NCBI GenBank assembly: GCA_023525715.1
Contig: CM042010.1
Coordinates: forward strand, 81,221,894-81,285,893
DNA from: Cichorium intybus
Taxonomy: Eukaryota > Streptophyta > Magnoliopsida > Asterales > Asteraceae
Length of the DNA: 64,000 nt
Direction of reading: 5' to 3'
Shown: one piece after another, positions 24,567-35,405 of the stretch
How the letters are laid out: the number at the start of each line of letters is the position of its first letter
How positions within the stretch are numbered: position 1 is the stretch's first letter
Position numbers and translations under genes: made by a program
Notes under the pieces: model-generated
What the model saw: the letters and a program-made list of their open reading frames with translations, nothing else
What the model was told of the DNA's origin: nothing
The model's database searches: none

Positions 24567-25892
24567 ATGGAAAACAGATCTCATATGGAAAACTTGTCAG
24601 ACGCTGAGCGGAATTCCTAAGGGAAGAGGGTACCTCCCTATCGTTTAATCAGATACCTCTACTGGAGTCTGGTAATTATAATATCCTTAACTCCTTTTAC
24701 TTCTTATTCATTTCTCTAGCGTTTTGATTTTGTTTTAAACTATGTGAGGTATAGATTTTCCAGATATATTACCGCTGGATCAGCTTCAAAATGATCCTGA
24801 AGTTCTTCCTCCGATGAGTATTATCTCAGAAGATCCAGGACCTTCATCTTTGGGCTTTGCTTATGAGCAATCTCAAAACTTACTTCTAGGTCGAATTTTA
24901 GTACTTTTATGTCAGTTTGGTTTTTATCTTCTAACATTTTTTTAAAGATCCATTTATGGACGAGTACATAACGAACAGTGGGATTATCCCCATGAATCAA
25001 GGATTCATGGCTGGCATGCAGAATGATGATCAACTGCAGGTGACTCATAACGACAGTGTTGGAATGAATCCCGAGTTTGAGGGAGGTTTTCAATACCAGG
25101 ATCACCTTCAGATGATTCAAAGGAATCTGGAGGGATTTCAAAACCCTGGGTTCATAGCTGAAAATCAACAGTTACTGCCGACGGCAGATTCTAATGTTAT
25201 TGAACCAAATTTTATCTTTGGTTTAACAAATCATGATCATGCTCAAATGATCCAGAATGACAATAGTACAACCGGATTTGATTCTTTGAATCCAAGAGCC
25301 ACAGTAATTGGCAGTGGAAGTGGTTCTAGACAGCCATTAAGTAAGGAAGCAATAGCTCAGCACTTTAACAAGCCACTTATGCAAGCTGCAAGGGAACTCA
25401 ACGTTGGATCAACACAGTTGAAGCAACGCTGTAGGAAGTTAGGCATCAAAAGTTGGCCTCGACGAAAGATTAAGAGTCTACAAACTCATATTAACCATAC
25501 TCAGGTTAAGAATTGTATTTCTTTTCCCCAATTTTAATACCATTAGATTGTAATGACTGAAAGTATTTATGCAACATGAATTGAATAATAATCCTAGTAA
25601 AGCAGACGTAATACTTGGTCTAGAGAACGAGAAAAGAGCAATAATCGAGGGTTCCGGTTCGGAGATAACTGATACCACAAAGAGATTGAGGCAAGCTGCC
25701 TTTAAGGCTGTTTACAAGAAAAGAAAGATTCAGAAGAGGGAGGAAGCTTCATCAGGGACCCATACACGGCAACAATCTCTGCCTTCTGTTTCTGCTATGA
25801 GTGGTTTTAACCATGATTTTCTCAAGATCACAAGTGAAGAGAACCCAGAAGACTTGGCAGGTGACATAGCCCGCCTTCGGCTTTCAGATTGA
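24567..25892 (+). CDS. RWP-RK transcription factor gene inside element C (possibly degraded)
   Basis: Exon blocks: 24749-24889 (acidic, FPDILPLDQLQNDPEVLPPM), 24948-25504 and 25564-25892, ending TGA. The join 24889/24948 is phase-perfect (GAT codon, GT...AG). The RWP-RK DNA-binding domain is in the middle block: PLSKEAIAQHFNKPLMQAAR, then LKQRCRKLGIKSWPRRKIKSL. The last block has TKRLRQAAFKAVYKKRK, as in the segment after the domain in plant NLP proteins. No GAF-like N-terminus or PB1 domain is seen, so the size is RKD-like. The canonical RWPxRK core is SWPRRK here. Exon 1 is doubtful: the ATG at 24567 meets TAA at 24618. The last intron fits the frame only as a 49 nt intron (donor 25515). 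RWP-RK proteins act in the nucleus in nitrate response or gamete/egg-cell identity. Confidence 0.6.
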
Positions 25893-26010
25893 ATTTCTAC
25901 CAATATTAGTTTAATGGAACTGTTGGTAGGGATGATGGTAGGTTTTCGATAATAGTTATTGGTCAGGTATTATCGAATTGCCAGGTCTACTATGTAAGGA
26001 TAGGGGTATA

Positions 26011-27123
26011 TGTTAGTTATGTATGCCCAAAGATGATCATAAAATAATATTACTAATAACACATGATCCTATAGGGTCACACCAATAACAAGTTAGACAC
26101 CAATTTGATCATTTGATACAATGAATTTGATTTATCGTCAAATGATATAATACTTGCAATTTATTCAGAGAATTATTATTTTATGGAAATTAATAATTAC
26201 TCTAAGTTATGATTCATATGAGATGAATCAATATGAGTATGTATATGATCATTTATATCATTTAATTGTTAGATGGTTTAAATGATAACTATCTAACCCT
26301 TTTCTTATTTTAAGTGTTAAAATGAATTTCACATGTGTGTATAAATGTATAAATATTTATATTTTATGAAAATATATATATTTGAATACATATAATACAT
26401 TATAGAAGATATATATATTTATATAAACATATATATATATATATATAATTATATATATGTTAGTTATAAGTATATATATAAGTGAATAAATAAAAGGGTT
26501 AGATTTGGAAATGAAGGTTTATTATTTATAAGAACTTTTGACAATTCTTTATAAATAATAAAAGCATGATTCTCTTGCCTTTTTGACCCATATGGCCGGC
26601 CTTCTCATGGTCTCCCCAAGGAGCATGAGTTTGAACATTAAAAGTATACAAGATGCTTTATGTCTCCAAGAATTGACTAGGCTCTTTTGTTTAAAATAAC
26701 TCTTGATACTCCACACTTGATAACCCCCATTCTCGGCCATTTTGGAGAGAGGATAACCTTCACTTTCATGCTCAAAACACCAGCCAAGAACACTCCTTTG
26801 TTGCATGCAAAAATCGTTTTTCAAGCTCAAGGATTAAAGGTGTTCATCTTGCAAGTTTTGAAGACTAGCATCTAAGGTGATCTTACTTGTGGTGGACTAA
26901 GCTATAGAGGGTTTCTAGCTTGATTCCTTGTCATCAAAATCGTCCAAACTAAGGTCAAGAAGAAAGGGTATGATCTTGAACTCTATCTATGCTTCTTCTT
27001 CATCTTATCTCTACATGCATGTAGCATGATCCTCTTGAAAGTGAAACTTGTGTTCATGATTTTATGCTTCCGTTGCAACTTCAAGGTTTTGAAACTAATT
27101 ACATGAACACTTGATTTCCAACA
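26011..27123 (+). repeat. Element D 5' LTR
   Basis: 1113 bp with TG...CA ends. It differs from the 3' LTR at GTTATG/GTTCTG and CCAAAG/CCAAGG near its start, CTCGG/CTCAG near 26735, and an (AT)n length difference near 26435. Confidence 0.96.
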
Positions 27124-27125
27124 AT

Positions 27126-27138
27126 TGGTATCAGAGCC
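27126..27138 (+). promoter_or_regulatory. Element D primer binding site (initiator Met tRNA)
   Basis: TGGTATCAGAGCC two bases after the 5' LTR end. Confidence 0.95.
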
Positions 27139-29036
27139 ATGGCTATATTGCATGTTTAGATAATAAGTTTATTTGGATAAACTTGGTTTTTGGAAGCCAT
27201 GAATGTTCATCTTCTTGAATGAAAGTTTCATGCATGGCTTCTTTGGCAACATGCAAGTGTTTAATCTATGATTTTATGTAACCAACTATATTTTATGTTT
27301 TCATGCATTTGGTTACATAATTGTTGCCTTAGAAAAACAAAGTGTTGATTTTCTTATGATTTTATGTGATAAAATGGTGCATAAACAAGCCAAGGACCAT
27401 GTGTTGCATGTTTTGTGTTTAAATTCAATTTGGTTGTAATATATTCTTTTATTCAAATGGTTTGCAATAATAATTAGTTATTTCCTTCTTTTATTCATTT
27501 TGTAATTATTAGAATAGTTGTATTTTATATTTTTCATAAAATGTAACAAGAGTGGGAGATAAAGGCATGGGAAGACTACAACCAACAGCAACGAATTTTC
27601 CTGCCAAGTCTGCCACATTTCGGACCTGTTAAGGAGGAGAAATAAAATTCATATCTTGGTATTTTGATGCTATTCTTGTTAGTAACTTAAATATCTAGCA
27701 TATACATTAAGTTTTCTCAAGAATAAGCATCAATATGACCAAGAATGAAGTGAAGGAAGCCACAAAAACACAACATTTCTTCCTGCTGTCACTGTTGCTG
27801 TCGGATCTGATTTGGGTGTTCAAAATAATTCATAGCTCATGCCATGGAGCCAAGTAAGGGTGGTTCAAGTGTCATTTGATGGCATAAAAGGATAGGCAAA
27901 GTTGTGGCTCAATTGAAGATCATTTGGATGTAATTTTGGTCACCTTTTGTCCCTAGGTTTGGACTTGATATTTCATGTATGGCTCACATGAAATATCAAA
28001 TTAGTTGGCTTGTGTTTATGCACCCATGCATGCATGTGATGATTGAATGTTTTGTTATTTTATGTTGTGGATGAAAATAAGATTTTGCATGCTAGACAAC
28101 CTAGATAATTAAACATAATCATCAAGGAGTTTGTAATTTTCAAATTGACATATAAAACATAAGATGTAATACAATTGGTTTTATTAAAATGGGTTTTGTT
28201 ATAAAACCTATAAACTCAAGTTTTGAAAATGAATGAAACAAGAAATAAAATGGAGATTTTATGAACTCTTACAAACTCCAACCCTAAATAATAATGGTAA
28301 TTATTTAGGATTAAAATTGGTTCTTATGTACGTGATCAAACTCAAACTTAATATTGGATATTAATTGTAATCTTGACCACAAACAAAGAATTAATAAAAT
28401 GGAGATTTTATGATTAAAGGAACCAATTAACAAAATAAGATTTAATGGTACCATGTTCATTGGATGCATGCAATCTACATGATACCATATGTTTTTCAAA
28501 ATTAGAATTGTAAAACATACAAATCCCTTTCGAAATACGAATCAATGCCGTCCCTCTTAAAGACACTCATGTATCACTTGTATTTCCTTGTGGGATAAAG
28601 GATACCTAACCACTTGGAGTCTTCTTGTGATACAAGAGGTAGTTTTGCAATATTGATGGGATAAAGGACACCTAACCATTAATAGTTGTCAAAACTACAC
28701 GTCCGTTTAAGTGGGATGATTCGTTTGGAAATCTCTTGTGATAAAGGTCACCTAAGCATTAGAATTCCAAGGCATAGATGGGATCAAACATGCCAAACTT
28801 ATAAATGTTATAATGGGATCCCATAACTCTAGAAATTATATTTGGATATAATTGGTAAACCGTTACCTACCTTGTTGATTCGAATAGGTGGGATAAAGGA
28901 CACCTAACCACTTATTCGTAATGCAACTTGGATTCTAGACCTTAATCAATTAAAGTTTATGAAACAACAAAGGGTATTAATTATTAAGGACTTAATATCA
29001 TAAATTACTAAATTGAACCTTGTTAAAATTTTGTAG
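27139..29036 (+). other. Element D 1.9 kb untranslated leader with a repeated motif
   Basis: No supported ORF before the gag ATG at 29037. A motif close to GGGATAAAGGACACCTAACC recurs four times between 28590 and 28915 (about 28591, 28659, 28739 and 28890) at irregular spacing, one copy degenerate. Leaders of LTR elements hold dimerisation and packaging signals, so the motif may belong to one; that is a guess. Confidence 0.7.
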
Positions 29037-32000
29037 ATGGCACCAAACGCAACAAACCCGGCTCCTAACAAAACCTCACTACGGTCTCTCCTTGAGGGAG
29101 AAAAACTTAACCACACCAACTTCTTGGATTGGTACCGTAGTGTGAGAATAGTTCTCAAACAAGAAAAGAAAGAATATGTTCTCAATGAACCACTTCCTGA
29201 AGAGCCCCCTGCCATCCCTAAGCCCGCACACGATGCATGGCTTAAAAAGATGGATGATTCCATTGATGCATCATGTCTTATGCTGGCCACCATGATTCCT
29301 GACCTTCAAAAGGACTTAGAGAATCATTCAGCCTATGACATGATCAATCAATTAAAGGAAATGTTCCAACAACTTGCAAGAACGGAAAGGTTCGAAACTG
29401 TTCTGGCTTTCCATGCTTGCAAGATGGAGGATGGGCAGTCGGTTAGCTCTTATGTGCTCAAGATGAAGAGTCACATTGATCATTTGGCACGTCTTGGAGT
29501 TGTGATGCCCGAAGAGCTAGCAACGGATATGATCCTTAACTCCTTGACAAAGTCTTTTGATCCCTTTGTCATGAATTATAACATGAATGGTTTGAACAAG
29601 ACTATCCCGGAATTGCATGGGATGCTAATTACCCCGGAAAAGAATCTGCCTAAGAAAACCACTCAAGTTCTCATGATCAAGGAAGGTGGGACAAAGAGAA
29701 CTAGACCCGAACACCCCAACAACAACTCTAAGGGCAAGGGAAAGGCAAAGGTTGTCAAAGGAAAGGGCAAGAAAGTTGTCCAACCATCCCGTCCACCCAA
29801 GAAGAAGGCAAAGGTTGCAAAAGAAGACGCGTGCTTCGAATGTGGAAAGGTTGGGCATTGGAAGAGGAATTGCCCCACCTATCTTGCGGAGTTGAAGAAG
29901 AAGAAGGCCGGTGAGGGCACTTCAGGTATCTATGTGATAGACCTAGAACTTTATAATTTATCTCCTAACACATGGGTATTTGATACTGGTTGTGGAACTC
30001 ACATTTGTAATATGTTGCAGGGGTTCAAAAGGAGTAGGCGACTGAAGGCAAACGAGGTAGTACTCCGGGTTGGAAACAGTGCAAGGGTTGCGGTGGATTC
30101 AATAGGAAATTTTGATTTGTTACTACCTAATGGCTTGTATTTGACATTAACGAATGTTTATTATGTTCCTAGCTTGACTAGGAATATTATTTCGGTTGCT
30201 AAGTTGAGACAATGTGGTTTTAATCTTTCCTTTATGAATGATGACGTTTGTGTTTACAAAAACAATGTGTTCTATTTTGAGGCTAGGCCTTTAAATGGAA
30301 TTTATGAAGTAAACCTTGATGAAAAGACTAACCATGGCTCTTTATACCACACTTTCACCAAGAGACCCAAATGTGATTTGAGTCAAATTTATCTATGGCA
30401 TTGTCGCCTTGGGCATATAAACAAGAATCGCATATCCCAACTTCAAAAGAGTGGACTTTTGAAGGCAAATGAGAATGACTCATTTGATATATGTGAATCT
30501 TGTTTACATGGCAAGATGACTAAAGCTCCTTTCTCGGGAACCAATGAAAGGGCAAAGGACTTGTTAGGAATCATACATATGGATGTATGTGGTCCTTTTA
30601 AGCCAATGACTAGATATGGTGAAAGATATTTTCATCACCTTCACTGATGACTTTAGTCGTTATGGTTATGTTTATTTAATTAAACATAAACATGAGGCGT
30701 TTGAAATGTTCAAAACATTTCAAAGTGAAGTTGAAAATCAACTCAACAAAACAATTAAAGTTCTTCGTTCTGATAGAGGAGGTGAATACTTAACTACAAA
30801 CTTTATGGATCATCTTAAGACTTGTGGAATTGTTTCACAACTTACTCCACCTGGAACACCACAACATAATGGTGTATCTGAAAGGCGAAACCGAACACTA
30901 TTGGATATGGTTCGATCCATGATGAGTAGAAGTACTCTACCTTTATCATTTTGGGGTTATGCTTTACAAACAGCTGCTCGTCTCCTAAACATGGCACCTA
31001 CTAAGAAGGTAGATAAAACGCCTTATGAGATATGGCATGGAAGGGTTCCATCTTTATCTTATCTCAAGGTATGGGGTTGTGAAGCTTATGTTAGACAAGA
31101 AGCTTCAAACAAACTAGAACCCCGTTCAACTAAGTGTATCTTTGTAGGGTATCCAAAAGATTGTCTTGGATACTACTTCTACAATCCCATAGAGAATAAG
31201 ATATTTATTTCTCAAAAAGCTGAATTCCTAGAAAACAAGTTTTTGACGGAAGAGGCTAGTGGGAGGTTTGTGGAACTTGAAGAACTTCAGGAACCACAGC
31301 CTGATACACAAGAAATTGGATCTAGCATTCAACAAGAAATTGTTGAACCTGAACAAACAGTTGATCAGGAACAAATTGTAACACAAGATGTTCGCAGATC
31401 TGGTAGGGTTCGATTTGAACCTGAAAGGTATGGTTACCTAATGATGGAAGAGGAATGTTATACGATAGATTCTGATGAACCCGTCAACTACCAGAGTGCA
31501 ATGTCAGATCCTAAATCTGATAAATGGCTTGAAGCCATGAACACTGAGATGCAATCCATGCACGATAACCAAGTCTGGAACTTGGTTAATCTTCCCACCA
31601 ATTGTAAAACTGTTGGGAACAAGTGGGTTTTCAAGAAGAAAACCGACGTGGATGGAAATGTTCACACTTTTAAGGCTAGACTTGTCGCTAAAGGATACTC
31701 ACAAACTCATGGTATTGACTATGATGAGACCTTTTCACCAGTGGCAATGCTCAAGTCGATTAGGATACTTTTTGCCATAGCCGCATACTATGATTATGAG
31801 ATATGGCAAATGGATGTCAAGACCGCTTTCCTAAATGGACACTTATTGGAAGATGTCTATATGGATCAACCTGAAGGTTTTGTCGATCCTAAGCATCCAA
31901 ACAAAGTATGCAAGCTTAAAAGATCTATCTATGGATTGAAGCAAGCGTCTCGAACATGGAACATCCGTTTTGATGAAAAAAATACAAATTTTGGATTCAT

Positions 32001-33033
32001 CAAAAATGAGGATGACTCCTGTGTTTACAAGAAAGCTAGTGGGAGCATAGTCATATTCCTAGTATTGTATGTAGATGACATACTTTTATTTGGAAATGAC
32101 ATCCCAACCTTAAAAGGTGTCAAAGCATTCCTTGAGAACTGTTTCTCAATGAAGGACTTAGGAGAAGCTGCTTATGTATTAGGCATAAAGATCTATAGAG
32201 ATAGATCTAAGAGACTTATTGGTCTAAGCCAAAGTGTATATATTGATAAAATCTTGAAAAGGTTCAAGATGCAAGAATCCAAAAGAGGATTCTTGACAAT
32301 ACCGCATGGTACCATCCTAAGTAAGTCTCAGTGCCCAAGCACTAGGACTGAACTTGAAAGGATGAAACATGTCCCATATGCTTCAGCAATTGGGTCCATC
32401 ATGTATGCCATGTTATGCACTAGACCGGATGTCTCATGTGCCTTAAGCATGACTAGTAGGTATCAACAGAACCCAGGTGAAGCCCACTGGACTGCTGTAA
32501 AGAACATTCTTAAGTACTTGAGAAGAACTAAAGACATGTTCTTAGTTTACGGTGGTTTGGAAGAAAGCTTGAAGGTAAAGGGTTACACTGACGCAAGCTT
32601 CCAAACAGATAGGGATGATTCAAGATCTCAATCTGGGTATGTCTTTATTTTAAATGGAGGAGCCGTGTCTTGGAAGAGTTCCAAACAAGAAGTGATTGCA
32701 CAATCCACTACAGAATCAGAATATGTTGCTGCTTCGGAAGCTGCTCAAGAAGCTGTCTGGATGAGAAAGTTCATTGAAGATCTAGGGGTTGTTTCTTCCA
32801 TTCGGGACCCTATAGAAATCTTCTGTGACAATCTAGGTGCTATAGCTCAAGCAAAGGAACCTAGATCGCATCAAAAGACCAAACACATTCACCGAAGGTA
32901 TAACTACATACGACATGAAGTTAAGAATGGTGAAATAAGTATTCACAAGGTTCATACAGATCAGAATTTGGCAAACCCATTCACGAAGCCTTTACCCCAA
33001 GCTAAGCATGAAAGTCACGCTAAGGGTATATGA
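29037..33033 (+). pseudogene. gag-pol: Element D gag-pol polyprotein (single frameshift)
   Basis: The first frame (29037-30647) holds gag with a CCHC knuckle (CFECGKVGHWKRNC), the protease motif VFDTGCGTHIC, the pre-integrase finger (LWHCRLGHIN, CESCLHGK) and the start of integrase (HMDVCGP). The second frame (30616-33033) continues integrase (RSDRGGEY, GVSERRNR), RT with YVDDILLFGN near 32070, and RNase H (GYTDASFQTD, QSTTESEYVAASEAA), to a TGA at 33031. The frames are offset by one extra T in the run at 30629-30632. All catalytic motifs are intact. The extra T is either a recent knock-out or a base-calling error in a homopolymer; no canonical programmed-frameshift site is evident. Confidence 0.93.
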
Positions 33034-33833
33034 CTTCGTTTTTCTAATGAATGGATTTGATTTGTGTTTAGTGTTTTATGAATATGAACTTATGTAAACA
33101 ACAAGAATTATGTAATATATGAAAGGTGATGTTTCATTCATAATTTTGTGTTTTAATATTAGCATGTTTAATCCTTGAATAATTTGATTATTCTAAATGT
33201 CCATAGTCGATCATAGTTGTGGGAGCAATTATGAAGTAAGACTAATATGAATTGGATTGGTTGACTTTTATGGGTAAAAGTAGCAAAAGGTTGCAACCAA
33301 ATTCATAGGTACTTGTTAGTGAACAAGTATTGGACTTGACCCGTTTCAAGATCACTTCATGGATCATCATCATAAGTGATTCTTGAATAAAGGTATTATC
33401 ATTGTATCCTTAGACCTGAGATGCATATTTGGGACTCAAGTGTATGGAGTACCATGCTTTGATATGGTTCACCGTTGTTCTTAAAAAAAAGACAACCATA
33501 CAGACCATACTCAAGTATAGTACAAACTACATAAGGGGCGTATGTAGTCAAGACGGGATTTGTTCCTCTTATGTGTTGAGAGTTAGACATTTAAGGCGCC
33601 TGATTCAAAGTTGGACATAAAATGAGAATGATTAAGATCCATGTCTCATGTTCAACATGATGTCTGTGACAAAGGGATAATTGATAGATAACATTGTACA
33701 TCAATTAGAGCCTCGAGCTTTCTAAAGAATTGGATGTTGTTAAATGGCATTAAGTCATGTGTTATTGGGGACAGTGAAGTGTTGCTAGACGTCTATCACT
33801 GTCAATGTCATTCTATGATGCAACCTTGTGCAA
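33034..33833 (+). other. Element D 3' untranslated region
   Basis: Non-coding stretch between pol and the polypurine tract. Small frames at 33399-33620 on both strands show no recognisable product. Confidence 0.7.
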
Positions 33834-33842
33834 GTGGGAGAT
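33834..33842 (+). promoter_or_regulatory. Element D polypurine tract
   Basis: GTGGGAGAT immediately precedes the 3' LTR, in the position of the plus-strand primer. Confidence 0.8.
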
Positions 33843-34947
33843 TGTTAGTTCTGTATGCCCAAGGATGATCATAAAATAATATTACTAATAACACATGATC
33901 CTATAGGGTCACACCAATAACAAGTTAGACACCAATTTGATCATTTGATACAATGAATTTGATTTATCGTCAAATGATATAATACTTGCAATTTATTCAG
34001 AGAATTATTATTTTATGGAAATTAATAATTACTCTAAGTTATGATTCATATGAGATGAATCAATATGAGTATGTATATGATCATTTATATCATTTAATTG
34101 TTAGATGGTTTAAATGATAACTATCTAACCCTTTTCTTATTTTAAGTGTTAAAATGAATTTCACATGTGTGTATAAATGTATAAATATTTATATTTTATG
34201 AAAATATATATATTTGAATACATATAATACATTATAGAAGATATATATATTTATATAAACATATATATATAATTATATATATGTTAGTTATAAGTATATA
34301 TATAAGTGAATAAATAAAAGGGTTAGATTTGGAAATGAAGGTTTATTATTTATAAGAACTTTTGACAATTCTTTATAAATAATAAAAGCATGATTCTCTT
34401 GCCTTTTTGACCCATATGGCCGGCCTTCTCATGGTCTCCCCAAGGAGCATGAGTTTGAACATTAAAAGTATACAAGATGCTTTATGTCTCCAAGAATTGA
34501 CTAGGCTCTTTTGTTTAAAATAACTCTTGATACTCCACACTTGATAACCCCCATTCTCAGCCATTTTGGAGAGAGGATAACCTTCACTTTCATGCTCAAA
34601 ACACCAGCCAAGAACACTCCTTTGTTGCATGCAAAAATCGTTTTTCAAGCTCAAGGATTAAAGGTGTTCATCTTGCAAGTTTTGAAGACTAGCATCTAAG
34701 GTGATCTTACTTGTGGTGGACTAAGCTATAGAGGGTTTCTAGCTTGATTCCTTGTCATCAAAATCGTCCAAACTAAGGTCAAGAAGAAAGGGTATGATCT
34801 TGAACTCTATCTATGCTTCTTCTTCATCTTATCTCTACATGCATGTAGCATGATCCTCTTGAAAGTGAAACTTGTGTTCATGATTTTATGCTTCCGTTGC
34901 AACTTCAAGGTTTTGAAACTAATTACATGAACACTTGATTTCCAACA
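33843..34947 (+). repeat. Element D 3' LTR
   Basis: 1105 bp, near-identical to 26011-27123, followed by the TSD GTATA. Confidence 0.96.
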
Positions 34948-34952
34948 GTATA

Positions 34953-35390
34953 AGGGGTACATAAAGTGTCTAGATGTATGGTTCTATAGTATTATAAAAT
35001 ACTCCTGTAGTATTTTAGCTTTATATTTTGTTTTAGAGTTTCTTTGTATATGGTTCTTGGTAAGTTTTTAGACTTGTTGTCCACTACGACTATTTCTAAG
35101 TACATGTTAGTCATACCTTGGACAAATACAGTTGATCAGGCTCTATCTGTCCTAGGTATGATCACATAACTACCTAGGTCTATTCGTAGTGTTCAACTCA
35201 TCTTATTACTCTTGTATTGTTCTGGTTATGATACTGTTCTAGTATGTATGTACTTGTACTTATACTTTATAAAAATATCATTGTATTTTAAAGCATACTT
35301 TATACAGATTGTTTTAGAGAGTTTTAGTCCCATTGTATTTATAGTTGTATATCTTAAATGGATTGATATACTTAGTTCACTATAAACAAT
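34953..35390. other. Element C internal region between element D and the C primer site
   Basis: AT-rich with no supported ORF. Before D inserted it lay just downstream of the RWP-RK stop codon, so it may include that gene's 3' untranslated region. Confidence 0.5.
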
Positions 35391-35402
35391 GCTCTGATAC
35401 CA
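35391..35402 (-). promoter_or_regulatory. Element C primer binding site (initiator Met tRNA)
   Basis: Plus strand GCTCTGATACCA, i.e. TGGTATCAGAGC on the minus strand, three bases inside the LTR at 35406. It fixes the orientation of C. Confidence 0.9.
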
Positions 35403-35405
35403 ATC

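Larger units (their letters stand above)
26011..34947 (+). mobile_element. Element D: young Ty1/copia retrotransposon, innermost
   Basis: LTRs 1113 bp (26011-27123) and 1105 bp (33843-34947) begin TGTTAGTT and end TTTCCAACA; the TSD is GTATA (26006-26010, 34948-34952). PBS at 27126, polypurine tract at 33834-33842, and one gag-pol region in copia order (integrase before RT). By eye the LTRs differ by three substitutions plus an 8 bp AT-repeat length change, about 0.3%. That indicates very recent insertion. The only coding break seen is one extra T in gag-pol. Confidence 0.95.

Noticed and set aside
26549..26875. ORFs of 93 and 62 codons duplicated at 34373-34699
   Set aside because: Both copies are inside the element D LTRs; the duplication comes from the LTR pair, not from a gene family.
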